The notes: generated by a model not told the origin, from the letters alone. Counted from the stretch's first letter, positions 26,067 through 36,292 are shown. The stretch is 64,000 nucleotides of DNA from Geobacteraceae bacterium (GCA_024281055.1 JAMXLF010000099.1:40741-104740); one strand, 5' to 3'. A program made the numbers and translations.

Positions 26067-27281
26067 CTATCCGCCGACAGCACCGGCAAGCTTGAATATC
26101 GGCAAATACATGGCAACGACAAGTCCGCCGACCGTTGTCCCGAGAAACACCATCAACAGAGGCTCCATCATCGCAGTGAGTGCCCCAACGGCGTCATCCA
26201 CCTCGTCATCGTAAAAGTCCGCTATCTTGTTAAGCATGGCGTCCATGGCGCCGGTTGCTTCACCGACAGAGATCATCTGCACTACCATCGGCGGGAAAAC
26301 ACCGCTCTCCCCCAGGGGCTCGGCCATGGTTTTCCCTTCTGAGATGGCCTGCCGCACCCGATAAATGGCCTCCTCGACGATCTTGTTCCCGGCGGTCTTG
26401 GCCACGATTTCGAGACCATCCATGATCGGCACGCCGCTGCTGATCATCGTTCCGAGAGTTCTTGTAAACTTGGCTACCGCCACCTTTCTGATCAGGGGCC
26501 CGAAAATGGGTGCCTTGAGCGCCAGCCGATCGATGAGTTTTTGCCCTTTTGGAGTGGCATAGTATTTCTTGAAGGCGGCGGAGAGCATGAAGAAACCGAT
26601 CACCATCAGGATGATATATTTCTTGAAGAAATTACTTAACGAAATAACGAATTTTGTGGGGGCGGGGAGTTCCCCGCCAAAATCGGCGAACATCTTGGCA
26701 AAGGTAGGAATGACAAACACAAGGATAACGCCGACAACGATGACTGCGATGGCAATAATGGTCGTCGGATAGACCAGCGCCCCCTTCACCTGCTTCTTGA
26801 GCTTTTGAGCCTTCTCGATATAGGCTGCCAGACGGTTGAGGATGGTGTCGAGAATACCGCCCACTTCGCCGGCGGCAACCAGGTTGACGTACAATTGATC
26901 GAACGCCTTGGGATGCTTGCCAAGGGCGTCAGCAAAGGTGGAACCGCTCTCCACGTCCTCCTTCACCTTAAAAAGGATATCCTTGAAGGTCTTGTTCTCC
27001 TGCTGGCCGGCAAGTATCTCCAGGCACTGTACCAGGGGGAGGCCGGAATCGATCATCGTGGCAAATTGCCGGGTAAAGACGACCAGGTCCTTGGTATCAA
27101 CCTTGCCACCGCCGAAACCGGGTATTTTGATAGTAACCGACTTGGCCTCTTCTTTAATTGAAATACTGCTGAAGCCGAATCTTTTCAGTTGCGCTTCAAC
27201 GAGGGATGCGTTTGCCGCTTCCATCACCCCTTTCTGGACCGCTCCGGCTTTCGTTCTGGCTTCCCAATTGAATTTTGGCAT
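26067..27281 (-). CDS. pilC: Type IV pilus inner-membrane platform protein
   Basis: 404 aa with two T2SSF/GspF domains (about 70-190 and 275-395). Each has the LPLVQCLEILA or VPIMDGLEIVA helix and ends in membrane helices, three in total. It is the usual length for PilC. It couples the PilB and PilT motors to pilin insertion and removal. Confidence 0.96.
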   Translation of the reverse strand: MPKFNWEARTKAGAVQKGVMEAANASLVEAQLKRFGFSSISIKEEAKSVTIKIPGFGGGKVDTKDLVVFTRQFATMIDSGLPLVQCLEILAGQQENKTFKDILFKVKEDVESGSTFADALGKHPKAFDQLYVNLVAAGEVGGILDTILNRLAAYIEKAQKLKKQVKGALVYPTTIIAIAVIVVGVILVFVIPTFAKMFADFGGELPAPTKFVISLSNFFKKYIILMVIGFFMLSAAFKKYYATPKGQKLIDRLALKAPIFGPLIRKVAVAKFTRTLGTMISSGVPIMDGLEIVAKTAGNKIVEEAIYRVRQAISEGKTMAEPLGESGVFPPMVVQMISVGEATGAMDAMLNKIADFYDDEVDDAVGALTAMMEPLLMVFLGTTVGGLVVAMYLPIFKLAGAVGG

Positions 27282-27304
27282 TATTCCTCCCTACCCTGCT
27301 CTTT

Positions 27305-28405
27305 CTAGCGGAGTGGCCTGCGCGGCTGATTCAGCATACCGCCGCCGGCCGCCAGCATCTGCTTCAATTCTTCTGGCTCAGTAGACCTGCCAAGGGCTTC
27401 TTCAAGGGATATGATCCGTTTCGTAAAGAGCGAAAACAGACACTGATTCAAGGTCTGCATGCCGAATTTATCCTGACCGACCTGCATCTGGGAGTAGATT
27501 TGATGAATCTTGTCTTCCCTGACCAGATTGCGGATTGCCGGGTTGGGGACCATGACTTCGAGGGCAAGCGCCCTGCCGCTGCCGGATGCCTTGGGTATAA
27601 GGGTCTGGGAGAGAACCCCTTCGAGGACAAAGGAGAGCTGCGTCCGGACCTGGGTCTGCTGATAAGGCGGGAACACATCGATAATCCTGTTAATGGTCTG
27701 GGCGCAGGAATTGGTATGGAGGGTGGCGAAACAGAGGTGTCCGGTCTCAGCCAGCGTCAGAGCCGCTTCGATCGTCTCAAGGTCGCGCAACTCACCGACG
27801 AGGACAACGTCCGGATCCTGACGCAATACATATTTCAGGGCGTTCTTGAAACTGTTGGTGTCGGCGCCGACTTCGCGCTGATTCACCAGGCATCCCTTGT
27901 GGGGGTGGAGGTATTCAATGGGGTCTTCGATGGTAACGATGTGATCGTGACGATTGGTATTGATGTAATCGATGATGGAGGCAAGGGTCGTCGATTTGCC
28001 GCTGCCGGTGGGACCGGTCACCAGAATGAGTCCCCTCGGTTTGCAGGCCAATTCCTTGACCACCGGCGGCAGGCCGAGTTCATCGAACGTGAGGATTTTA
28101 TAGGGGATAACCCGGAAAACCGCAGCCACCGCTCCTCGTTGGACAAATATGTTTCCGCGAAAACGTGATAAGCCCTTCACCCCGAACGAGAGGTCGAGTT
28201 CGTTTTCCTCTTCGAATTTGTGTTTCTGGGCATCGGTAAGGACGCTGTAACACAGTTGCTTGGTATCGACTCCCGTCAGGGGGGGCATGTTCATCGGCGT
28301 GAGCTTGCCGTCCAGACGTATCTGGGGCGGAGTGTTGGTCGTGATGTGGAGGTCTGAGCCCCCCCGGTCGACGAGTTCTTTCAAAAGTTGGTGCAGGTTG
28401 GCCAT
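27305..28405 (-). CDS. pilT: Pilus retraction ATPase
   Basis: 366 aa. Walker A is GPTGSGKSTTLASI near residue 132, the Asp box is TIEDPIEYLH, the Walker B region is RQDPDVVLVGELRDLETI, the His box is GHLCFATLHTNS, and the AIRNLVREDKIHQIYSQMQ motif needed for retraction is present. It lies between pilB and pilC, as PilT4 does in Geobacter. Confidence 0.96.
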   Translation of the reverse strand: MANLHQLLKELVDRGGSDLHITTNTPPQIRLDGKLTPMNMPPLTGVDTKQLCYSVLTDAQKHKFEEENELDLSFGVKGLSRFRGNIFVQRGAVAAVFRVIPYKILTFDELGLPPVVKELACKPRGLILVTGPTGSGKSTTLASIIDYINTNRHDHIVTIEDPIEYLHPHKGCLVNQREVGADTNSFKNALKYVLRQDPDVVLVGELRDLETIEAALTLAETGHLCFATLHTNSCAQTINRIIDVFPPYQQTQVRTQLSFVLEGVLSQTLIPKASGSGRALALEVMVPNPAIRNLVREDKIHQIYSQMQVGQDKFGMQTLNQCLFSLFTKRIISLEEALGRSTEPEELKQMLAAGGGMLNQPRRPLR

Positions 28406-28418
28406 ATGTGGTTATCTC

Positions 28419-30128
28419 CTAGTCATCGGCCACGGTTACCCGCAGCACTTCTTCCAAGGAGGTAACACCCTCCTTCAGTTTTGTCAGCCCCGACTGGCGC
28501 ATGGTCTTGATTCCCAGCCGCATGGATTCCCGTTTGATCTCCGCTGTGTTTGCGCCGTTGAGGATGAGTTCCCTGATCTCTTCGAGCATCGGCATGACCT
28601 GATAAAATCCCACACGCCCCTTGTAACCTGTCCCGTTACATTTCGGACATCCGGTCCCCTTGTAGCACACGAATTCCGGGGCTTCGTCCGGAGGGACACC
28701 CGCATCGACGAGTGCCTGCACAGGGATCTCCTCGGCCGCCTTGCACTCGCCACAGACCCTCCGTGCAAGTCTCTGAGCGGTAATGAGATTCACCGCCGAG
28801 GCAACCAGGAACGGTTCGATCCCCATGTTGAGCAGCCGGTTGATGGTGGACGGCGCATCGTTGGTGTGAAGCGTGGAGAGGACGAGATGACCGGTCAAGG
28901 CTGCCTTGACACCTATCTCGGCGGTTTCGAAATCGCGGATCTCTCCGATCATGATGATATCGGGGTCCTGCCGCAGGAAGGAACGGAGGGCCGCGGCAAA
29001 GTTCAGGCCGATATCCTCGTGCATCTGCACCTGGTTGATACCGGCAAAGTTGAACTCGACCGGGTCTTCGGCCGTGGATATATTTTCGGTGGTTTTATTC
29101 AGCTCCGACAGGGCCGAATAGAGGGAAACGGTCTTGCCGCTGCCCGTAGGGCCGGTAACCAGGACCATGCCGAATGGCTTGTGGATCTCGTGCTTGAAGG
29201 CTTCCAAAGCCTCAGGCTCGTAGCCGAGCTTGGTCATGTCCAATTGGAGGTTGGACTTGTCGAGGAGTCGGAGAACGACCTTTTCCCCGAACAGGGTCGG
29301 CAGAACCGACACCCGGTAATCCATATCCTTGCCGCCCCCCAGTTTGATCTTGATACGCCCGTCCTGGGGAAGGCGCCGTTCTGCTATGTCAAGCTCGGAC
29401 ATGATCTTGAGCCGGGAGGTGATGGCGTTCTTGAGCTTCATGGGAGGTTTCATGACCTCATACAGCACGCCGTCGATACGGTAGCGAACCCGGAACGTTC
29501 TTTCGTAGGGCTCTATATGGATGTCACTCGCCTTCTTCTTGATGGCGTCGGTCAGGATCAGATTGACCAGCTTGACGACCGGTGCGTCTTCGGTCGCCCG
29601 TTCGAGGGAGGAAACATCGACATCCTCTTCGTCGCTCAGAACCTCGACATCCTCCATCCCTTCCAGATCATTCATGACGTCGGCCAGAGACGCGGACTGG
29701 TCGTAATACTTGTCGATGGAAGCCCTAATGGCAGTTTCGGAGGCTACAACAACCTCCACATTGTAGCCGGTCATGAACTTGATATCATCAATGGCAAAGA
29801 TATTAGAGGGATCGCTCATGGCGATAATCAGGGTAGAACCCGCCCGATTGACAGGAATAATCTGATATTTCTGAGCAATTTCAACAGCGATTATCTTGAT
29901 GACAGCAGTGTCGACTTCAAATTCGGCGAGGTTGATCGAGGGGACGCCATACTGCTTGGAGAGAAATGAAGTGAGATCCTGTTCTTCGATAAGTCCATTC
30001 TTGATGAGAATGGAGCCGAGCCGCAGTTGCCCCCCCGACTCCTTCTGCTCTTCGAGGGCCTTTGTCAGCTGATCCTTAGTGATCAGGTTGTTCCGGACCA
30101 GGAGTTCTCCCAGTCTGCTTGCCTGCAT
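28419..30128 (-). CDS. pilB: Pilus extension ATPase
   Basis: 569 aa. The N-terminal GspE/MshEN domain (LGELLVRNNLITKDQLTKAL) is followed by the motor domain with Walker A GPTGSGKTVSLYSAL near 328, Walker B DIIMIGEIRD, His box HLVLSTLHTND, and the zinc tetracysteine region (CGEC ... CPKC, about 458-500). It powers pilus assembly. A GAGG ribosome site precedes the ATG. The 246 bases upstream, before the next gene, hold no gene and no clear sigma-54 site. Confidence 0.96.
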   Translation of the reverse strand: MQASRLGELLVRNNLITKDQLTKALEEQKESGGQLRLGSILIKNGLIEEQDLTSFLSKQYGVPSINLAEFEVDTAVIKIIAVEIAQKYQIIPVNRAGSTLIIAMSDPSNIFAIDDIKFMTGYNVEVVVASETAIRASIDKYYDQSASLADVMNDLEGMEDVEVLSDEEDVDVSSLERATEDAPVVKLVNLILTDAIKKKASDIHIEPYERTFRVRYRIDGVLYEVMKPPMKLKNAITSRLKIMSELDIAERRLPQDGRIKIKLGGGKDMDYRVSVLPTLFGEKVVLRLLDKSNLQLDMTKLGYEPEALEAFKHEIHKPFGMVLVTGPTGSGKTVSLYSALSELNKTTENISTAEDPVEFNFAGINQVQMHEDIGLNFAAALRSFLRQDPDIIMIGEIRDFETAEIGVKAALTGHLVLSTLHTNDAPSTINRLLNMGIEPFLVASAVNLITAQRLARRVCGECKAAEEIPVQALVDAGVPPDEAPEFVCYKGTGCPKCNGTGYKGRVGFYQVMPMLEEIRELILNGANTAEIKRESMRLGIKTMRQSGLTKLKEGVTSLEEVLRVTVADD

Positions 30129-30374
30129 ACAGACCTCGACCTTGGTGAAGTGGCAAAAACCGGTGCTAGTCTATTTTGGATGGCGTGCAATGTCAAGTGC
30201 TACTTGGAAACGGACCATAAGGAACCCACATTCGCAAAGAAATATCCTTATGAGAACACGGGTTAAGCGATAGACCTACCGTCTGTACGGCTAAAGGTAC
30301 TTTCCCAGCGCCTGTGAGGAGAGATATCGTTGCTGTAATCCGAGATACACTATACGGGAACTGACAGGCTCCCT

Positions 30375-32237
30375 TTATTTTATCCCGTACCCGGCCAGAA
30401 TGGAGGCCACCTGATTACCAAACTCCGGGGAGGTTTTCACCGCTGCCTTCATCTCCAGTACGCCCTCTTCAATCTTCGCGGAACGCAAGAGTAATTCTCC
30501 CGCTTCCATATGCGAGTTAGCATAGATGAGGATAGCTTTGCTCGTGTCGAGGTCTCGGAAAAACATTTCGCCGCCGATCCCCCTGAGCGTATAGTAGCTC
30601 CATGTCTGCAGGAGAGGAAGGCGGAAGGGAGTGCCCGACCATTTTCCCACGCGGTAGCATATCCCGCACTGCTGCAGGGTATAGTCGTTGAAATCGAGGG
30701 AGTAGCGCGTCGAAAAATCGATGAAGACCGGTCGTTGCGGCAACTGCTCATCGATCACCATCCGCAGAGCATTTTCAGGGTTAAGCTTTTCGAGGGGGAC
30801 GGACCGGAGAACGCTATGGGAAAAGACCTGCGGAAAACCGTCGAGGTACCATCTGAAAACCAGGTGAGGGGTATGGAGGAGGTCAACATCCTCCCGCATA
30901 CGCTCCACTCCCTGGAGATACCAGAGGGGGAATGCTCCGCTGTCTCCCCAGGTAAAGAGGACAGCCCTCTGGGGAAGAGAGCGCAGCGAATTGGTCGCAT
31001 AATCGTATGCTATATAGTTGTCATGCTGATCGTTTTCGACATAGTGGAGTGCACAGACGACAACCGGCAGGGTCAGGATGAAAATAACAGCTACGAGGTG
31101 CACCGGCAATGACCGAAGCAGCTTCTTCGGCAAGGACGAGAACCCTTTGCGCAGAAGGAAAAACAAGCCAAGTCCGATGAATACGGCGGACAGCATATAG
31201 ATGGGGGTAAAAAATTCCTCAGTTAGAAAGATCGTCTCGAATGGGGTGTTGAGATACCCCACGATCACGAGGAGGAAAAAAATGACGCCGATCAGATACG
31301 CCAGGACCTCATCACGTTTTTTTCTGGCAAAGGCAACCGCGCCGACCAGCAGAAGCAGAACACCTGCCACCGTAAATTCCCGGGAAACGTTGAAGGCATT
31401 CATCTGTGCCCATATCAGCGACAGGTCCCGCTCCGGCTTCTCTACCGGATAGCCGTGCCTGAGGAAGTGCCAGAGGAATTGCGACACTGTCTTGGCATCT
31501 CCCCAATTCAGGAGCGGGTTCCGGGTTGCCCGCACCGGCAGATGCAGATGCACGGAGAAGCCGAAGAGAGCAAAAGCGATGGCAAGGATTGCTTCCTTGA
31601 CGCGCATGAAGAGGCGCCAGTCCAGTGACAGGATGAGAAAGGCATAGGTGGGAAGCAGGAGAATGACCGTCTGATGCGCGCCGAAGGCCAGACCACACAG
31701 GAAGGCGCCCAGATAAACGTAGGCGGGGTGTTCCTCGCCCCGGCGGTAGCTGTCGCGCCAGAGAAGCAGCAGATAAAAGATCATGGCGGCGAGGAAGGAT
31801 ATCAGGGGGTATGGTTTGTCATGGTTGGACTGGAGCCAGAGCCGGGCAGAAAAGGCAAAGACGAGGGAGGCACAAAGAGGAATTGCCTTGCGATAAACGG
31901 AAAGTACACGATCCTCTGGCAGTTCCTCCCCGGCCAGGAGATGGGATGCAAGGAGATACACCCCATAACAGGCGACGGCCGCGGACACCGCAGTCCCTAT
32001 GTTAATCCGGAAAGCGATACTGCCGAACGGAAGATACGTAAACAGCTTGGCATAAATCAAAAACAGCGGATAACCGGGAGAGTGGGCCGAGCCCAGCGAA
32101 TAGGTGGCGGTCAGAAACTCACCACTGTCGAAGAAGGTCACTGAAGGCGCCAGAGTGAGCAGATAGACGAAGAAAGGAATGATGAACGAGAGCATCGCCC
32201 AGAAGTCGATTCTAGTGCTTAACCTGCCGGTGACCAT
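30375..32237 (-). CDS. DUF2723 (TMEM260-like) membrane protein, putative protein O-mannosyltransferase type
   Basis: 620 aa with about ten membrane helices in the first 390 residues and an extracytoplasmic C-terminal part. The start TLAPSVTFFDSGEFLTATYSLG, with SAHSPGYPLF soon after, is the conserved DUF2723 motif; the acidic DSGE is the likely GT-C catalytic site. TMEM260 in animals is a protein O-mannosyltransferase; bacterial members are largely uncharacterised. Its ATG overlaps the stop of the flippase-like gene (TAATG). With the 12-14 kb gene it makes two GT-C-like proteins flanking the pilus genes. Confidence 0.8.
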   Translation of the reverse strand: MVTGRLSTRIDFWAMLSFIIPFFVYLLTLAPSVTFFDSGEFLTATYSLGSAHSPGYPLFLIYAKLFTYLPFGSIAFRINIGTAVSAAVACYGVYLLASHLLAGEELPEDRVLSVYRKAIPLCASLVFAFSARLWLQSNHDKPYPLISFLAAMIFYLLLLWRDSYRRGEEHPAYVYLGAFLCGLAFGAHQTVILLLPTYAFLILSLDWRLFMRVKEAILAIAFALFGFSVHLHLPVRATRNPLLNWGDAKTVSQFLWHFLRHGYPVEKPERDLSLIWAQMNAFNVSREFTVAGVLLLLVGAVAFARKKRDEVLAYLIGVIFFLLVIVGYLNTPFETIFLTEEFFTPIYMLSAVFIGLGLFFLLRKGFSSLPKKLLRSLPVHLVAVIFILTLPVVVCALHYVENDQHDNYIAYDYATNSLRSLPQRAVLFTWGDSGAFPLWYLQGVERMREDVDLLHTPHLVFRWYLDGFPQVFSHSVLRSVPLEKLNPENALRMVIDEQLPQRPVFIDFSTRYSLDFNDYTLQQCGICYRVGKWSGTPFRLPLLQTWSYYTLRGIGGEMFFRDLDTSKAILIYANSHMEAGELLLRSAKIEEGVLEMKAAVKTSPEFGNQVASILAGYGIK

Positions 32238-33253
32238 TAGCTCTCCTGCTGCGAGGACGCAAGGCGCAATTTTTTCAGCGATAGATTATCCCGCCAAAGG
32301 TAATAGAACCCGGCAAGAATCACCGGAAAGAAATTGATTGCATGAATGACGAGGGCGATACTCAGCGCCTTTTCGTCACGGATGCCGAAGGCCCCGAGCC
32401 CCGTAACGCAGGCATAGTGGTAGGTTCCGATATAGCCGGGAGAGGCGGGAACCATGACTGCAAATACGAGAAAAACCATAATGAACATGGAAGCAGTTAT
32501 CGGCAGTGTGATGCCGAATGAACGCAGGACCATGTCCACCGGTAGAACAGCAAAGAACCATATGACAAGGGAGGACAGAAACAAGGCCATCAAATCCGTA
32601 ATCCTGGAAGAGAGCCGCAGCCCCTCAATGAACGATCCTAGGACAGGAATCACCCGTTCCGCAATTACGTCGGGAAACGGTCGCAGCAGCTTGCGGATGA
32701 ACTGCAAAGTCAGGAAGGTAAACCTTTTCAACACCACGAGGAAGACGATGACTGCAACGTATAGTGCCAGGGTGACGTATCCCCCCATGACGAGGCCGCG
32801 CTGAACCTTTTCCATCCCGGACGGCAGGGTCACGGTGAAAAAAGCGATGAGGAGGATAAGGAGCACGGTGAAGCCGTCAAAGAGTCGATCGAGGACGAGC
32901 GTCGCAAAAACGGCACTCTTATCAATCCTTTCCTTTTCTCCCAGGGTATAGGCGCGAACGAACTCTCCCAGCCGTGCGGGCAGCAGATTGTTTGCCATGT
33001 AACCAATGATGGTGGCGGCAAAAAGATTGTCCATCAAAGTTTTTTTGATCGGCAGGAGAAGGAAGCGCCACCTAACGGCCCGGCAATAATAACTGATGAA
33101 GGTAAAAGCAACTGCCGGAAAGAGATAGCGGCAGTCCATCGCCCGAAAAGCTTCCAGGAGCTTGCTAAAATCGATTTTGAGCAGCAGGAGGACGATACAG
33201 ACGATACTTATCCCGATCCCGAGCCAGAGCTTCCTGTCAACCTTTGCGCTCAA
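32237..33253 (-). CDS. Lysylphosphatidylglycerol synthase TM region / UPF0104 family membrane protein
   Basis: 338 aa with seven to eight membrane helices. The motifs YCRAVRWRFLL, YMANNLLPARLGEFVRAY and PASPGYIGTYHYA are characteristic of the UPF0104 (MprF membrane domain/AglD) family. Members are proposed flippases, or partners in lipid-linked sugar transfer. It sits directly upstream of, and overlaps, the DUF2723 gene, so the two may supply and use a lipid-linked sugar (inference). The start overlaps the ribF stop by ATGA. Confidence 0.82.
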   Translation of the reverse strand: MSAKVDRKLWLGIGISIVCIVLLLLKIDFSKLLEAFRAMDCRYLFPAVAFTFISYYCRAVRWRFLLLPIKKTLMDNLFAATIIGYMANNLLPARLGEFVRAYTLGEKERIDKSAVFATLVLDRLFDGFTVLLILLIAFFTVTLPSGMEKVQRGLVMGGYVTLALYVAVIVFLVVLKRFTFLTLQFIRKLLRPFPDVIAERVIPVLGSFIEGLRLSSRITDLMALFLSSLVIWFFAVLPVDMVLRSFGITLPITASMFIMVFLVFAVMVPASPGYIGTYHYACVTGLGAFGIRDEKALSIALVIHAINFFPVILAGFYYLWRDNLSLKKLRLASSQQES

Positions 33254-34221
33254 CTTATATCCATCCCTTTCAGGTACTCCCGGTACTCGATGATCGATAC
33301 GCCGGCCAGGATCTCGCGACAGCGGGCGACATCTTTGGCAATGGCCTTTTGCAGGGCATCGGCATCTGCGAACCTTTCCTCGCCCCTGAGCCGCTCCACG
33401 AAATAGAGCCGTACTTCCTGTCCGTAGAGATCCCCGTCATAATCGAAGATGAACACCTCGATGGACGTTCCGCCGTCCTGGAATGTCGGATTGTCACCGA
33501 TGTTACACGCCCCGTCGTAGACCGCATCGCCGATCCTGACTTTGACCGCATAGACACCGAATCCGGGAATCAGCTCCTTGTCGGTTTTCAGGTTGGCCGT
33601 GGGAAAGCCCAGTCCCTTGCCGCGGTGGAAGCCATGGACAACCACGCCGCCAAGGGAGAAGTGTCGCCCCAGGAGGGAGACGACATCCCTTACATTACCG
33701 CTTTCTATCATTTTCCGAACGTTACTACTGCTGTAGACAGTTGTGCCGTCGCCGATCGGCTCCAGGACCTGGACTTCGAACCCCAGCTCTTGTCCCATAC
33801 TCCGCAGGAACTCCGCATTCCCTTCACGGTTGCGGCCGAAAGCATAATCGTAGCCGATAATCACTTTGACCGCGCCTATTCTTTCGACGAGGACCTCTCT
33901 GACGAACGTGTCGGCGGAAATGGCTGCAAATTCCTGCGTGAAGGGAATCGACACGAAGTAGTCGATTCCCGATGCCTCAATAAGGGTTTCCTTTTCCGCA
34001 TAGGTATTGATGAGGCGAAGGTCTTTCCCGACCGGAAGGACCTTGAGGGGGTGCGGCTCGAAGGTGATGACGACCGACACACCGCCAAGGGCGGCGGCAT
34101 CCAGTTTCAGCCGGCGGAAGATTTCCCGGTGCCCGAGATGAACGCCGTCGAAGTTGCCGATGGTGACAACAGCGCGAGGCAGCTTTTCCTGAATCTCGTT
34201 TATGTCTCTGAATATTTTCAT
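33250..34221 (-). CDS. ribF: Bifunctional riboflavin kinase / FAD synthetase
   Basis: 323 aa. The N-terminal FAD synthetase nucleotidyltransferase has TIGNFDGVHLGHR (about 21-33) and IGYDYAFGRNREG. The C-terminal riboflavin kinase has the FHRGKGLGFPTANL motif (about 200-213). It converts riboflavin to FMN and then FAD. It is a housekeeping gene that appears to start the transcript reading into the two membrane-protein genes. Confidence 0.96.
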   Translation of the reverse strand: MKIFRDINEIQEKLPRAVVTIGNFDGVHLGHREIFRRLKLDAAALGGVSVVITFEPHPLKVLPVGKDLRLINTYAEKETLIEASGIDYFVSIPFTQEFAAISADTFVREVLVERIGAVKVIIGYDYAFGRNREGNAEFLRSMGQELGFEVQVLEPIGDGTTVYSSSNVRKMIESGNVRDVVSLLGRHFSLGGVVVHGFHRGKGLGFPTANLKTDKELIPGFGVYAVKVRIGDAVYDGACNIGDNPTFQDGGTSIEVFIFDYDGDLYGQEVRLYFVERLRGEERFADADALQKAIAKDVARCREILAGVSIIEYREYLKGMDIS

Positions 34222-34272
34222 AGCAGCCGTAACACCATGGTCGGAGCAGACACCTTTCCAGGCGGTCGATGG

Positions 34273-35112
34273 TCAGGCCGGCATCGGGGAACCGACAGGC
34301 TTTTTCTTCCCGAAAATGAGTGCCACCCAGATGCTGACCTCGTACATGAGGTACAGGGGGACCATGATCACGAACATGGTGATCAGGTCGGCGTGGAAAG
34401 CGGCGATGATCGAGCTGGCCAAAAGAGCATATTTGCGGTTCCTGGCGAGGAGTCTGTAACTGACGAGACCGAACCGTGCCAGCAGAAGGCTGAGGACCGG
34501 CAGCTCGAAAATGACGCCGAAGATCAGAATGAGCCGGAGACAGAAATTGATGTATGCGCTGAGATTGAACCAGCTTCTGAGTCCCTCCGCCTCGTAGGAA
34601 AGGGAGAAGTTGATGATGACCGGCCAGATGAAGATGAGGAAAAAGAGGGCGCCGGCACAGAAGCTGATGGTACTGACGGTAACGAAGGGGAGAACCAGCC
34701 TCTTTTCCCGTGATGTCAGGCCCGGGGCGATAAAAAGCCAGAGCTGGTAAAAGACCACCGGCAGCGCGAGGATAAAACCAGCGATGATAGATATCTTGCA
34801 CTGGATGAAAAACGGTTCGAGGGGGGCGCTGTAATTGAGCTGCCGCTCCTTTGGCGGGGCGTTCACTTCCTTGTCGAGCTTGTAACGGCTGTAGACGGCC
34901 GGATACCGCTGCTTTACCTCTTCGTAGAAATGTTTTTTCAGGTCTGTGAGATAGGTGTGTCCGGTCAGCGGCCTTTCCACGAAGTTCAGCAGGTCGCCGG
35001 AGAAGTTCCACGAAATCCCCATGCCGATTACGACGGCGACGAGGGCAATTATGAGCCGTTTCCGCAGTTCGACCAGGTGTTCAATGAACGGCAGGACCTT
35101 TTCGTCACCCAT
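34273..35112 (-). CDS. tatC: Twin-arginine translocase subunit TatC
   Basis: 279 aa, six membrane helices. It begins with the conserved FIEHLVELRKRL and carries LSYEAEGLRSWFNLSAYINFCLRLILIFGVIFELPV across the third to fourth helices. The first periplasmic loop is longer than in E. coli (about residues 50-100, charged). TatC binds twin-arginine signal peptides. No tatA/tatB is adjacent. Confidence 0.95.
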   Translation of the reverse strand: MGDEKVLPFIEHLVELRKRLIIALVAVVIGMGISWNFSGDLLNFVERPLTGHTYLTDLKKHFYEEVKQRYPAVYSRYKLDKEVNAPPKERQLNYSAPLEPFFIQCKISIIAGFILALPVVFYQLWLFIAPGLTSREKRLVLPFVTVSTISFCAGALFFLIFIWPVIINFSLSYEAEGLRSWFNLSAYINFCLRLILIFGVIFELPVLSLLLARFGLVSYRLLARNRKYALLASSIIAAFHADLITMFVIMVPLYLMYEVSIWVALIFGKKKPVGSPMPA

Positions 35113-35208
35113 CCAACATCATCCTTCTGCGCATAATGCTAAACTTTGCTAACCTAGCACAGGATGATGCCGGTACGCAACTGCTTTAACAGCTGGATAA
35201 GCCATCGG

Positions 35209-36162
35209 TCAATTCTTCACTCCGCCGAATTTTTCCGCCAGGATAGCCTCGACGGCGCTGTACGGGTCCTGCTTCCGGTTCACCAGCCCGTCCACGATCT
35301 CGCGGAACTTTCCGTTCACATGGATGTGGCCATACACCTCGGCAAACAAGCGCTCCTTGAGGAGTTCGAGGAAAAGCCGGGTGTTCTTCTCCTCGAGCAG
35401 ACGACGGATAGCACCGGAGTGGTGGAGGTAGCTCCGGTGTGCCTCGATTTCGTTGACGAGCTCCTCGATGCCGCGATTGCGGCTGGCTTCGGTCTTCAGC
35501 ACCTTCGGTTGCCATTCCCGGTCCTTGTCCGGATTCATCTCAAGCATTGCCGCCAGTTCACGAGCGGTCCTGTCGGCGTCGTCCCGGTCAGCCTTATTGA
35601 CGACGAAGACATCGCCGATCTCCAGGATTCCCGCCTTGATCGCCTGGATGTCGTCCCCGAGCCCGGGCACCATCACCACCGCCGTGGTATGGGCCATGCG
35701 CACGATGTCGATCTCGTCCTGTCCTACTCCCACGGTCTCGATAATGACCACGTCCATCCCCATGGCGTCCATGACGTTCACCACGTCGCCGGTGGAACGG
35801 GAGAGCCCCCCAAGATGCCCGCGGGTGGCAAGGCTCCTGATAAACACTCCGTCATCCTCGGCATGGCGGTTCATCCTGATGCGATCGCCCAGGATCGCGC
35901 CACCGGTAAAGGGGCTCGTGGGATCGATGGCCACGATTCCCACCCGCTTGCTTCGTCGCCGGTACGCAGCGGTGATCTGGTCGACGAGAGTCGACTTACC
36001 CGCACCGGGCGGACCGGTGATGCCGATGATGAACGCATTGCCGGTATGGGGATAGAGGACCTTCAGCTCTTCAACCGCACTCTTGAAGCCATCGTCGATG
36101 TCACGCATCAGCCGCGCCGCGGCGCGCACATCACCTGCCAGAATTCGCTCTGCAAGAGCCAT
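35209..36162 (-). CDS. meaB: Methylmalonyl-CoA mutase-associated chaperone GTPase (MeaB/ArgK)
   Basis: 317 aa from the ATG at 36162, preceded by AGAAGAGATA; a start at 36255 would add 31 unconserved residues. The P-loop is GPPGAGKSTLVDQ, and the VGIVAIDPTSPFTGGAILGDRIRM and ETVGVGQDEIDIV motifs mark the G3E GTPase family. It guards and reloads B12-dependent mutases. The mutase B12-binding subunit and the adenosyltransferase that makes the cofactor lie immediately upstream. Confidence 0.94.
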   Translation of the reverse strand: MALAERILAGDVRAAARLMRDIDDGFKSAVEELKVLYPHTGNAFIIGITGPPGAGKSTLVDQITAAYRRRSKRVGIVAIDPTSPFTGGAILGDRIRMNRHAEDDGVFIRSLATRGHLGGLSRSTGDVVNVMDAMGMDVVIIETVGVGQDEIDIVRMAHTTAVVMVPGLGDDIQAIKAGILEIGDVFVVNKADRDDADRTARELAAMLEMNPDKDREWQPKVLKTEASRNRGIEELVNEIEAHRSYLHHSGAIRRLLEEKNTRLFLELLKERLFAEVYGHIHVNGKFREIVDGLVNRKQDPYSAVEAILAEKFGGVKN

Positions 36163-36292
36163 TATCTCTTCTTTCCTGCCAGAAATCGTTGCCTTCCACC
36201 CTCCCGGCACTGTCGAGGCGGAAAGGAACGGAGACTGCATCGAGTTCAATGACACGCCGCTCTTCTCTTCAGCGGCGCTGAATGATTGATCC

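Noticed and set aside
28260..29969. 569-codon plus-strand open frame opposite pilB
   Set aside because: pilB has all expected motifs; the antisense frame has none.
33244..34713. 489-codon plus-strand open frame opposite ribF and tatC
   Set aside because: It spans two unrelated conserved genes and their gap, so it is a composition artefact.
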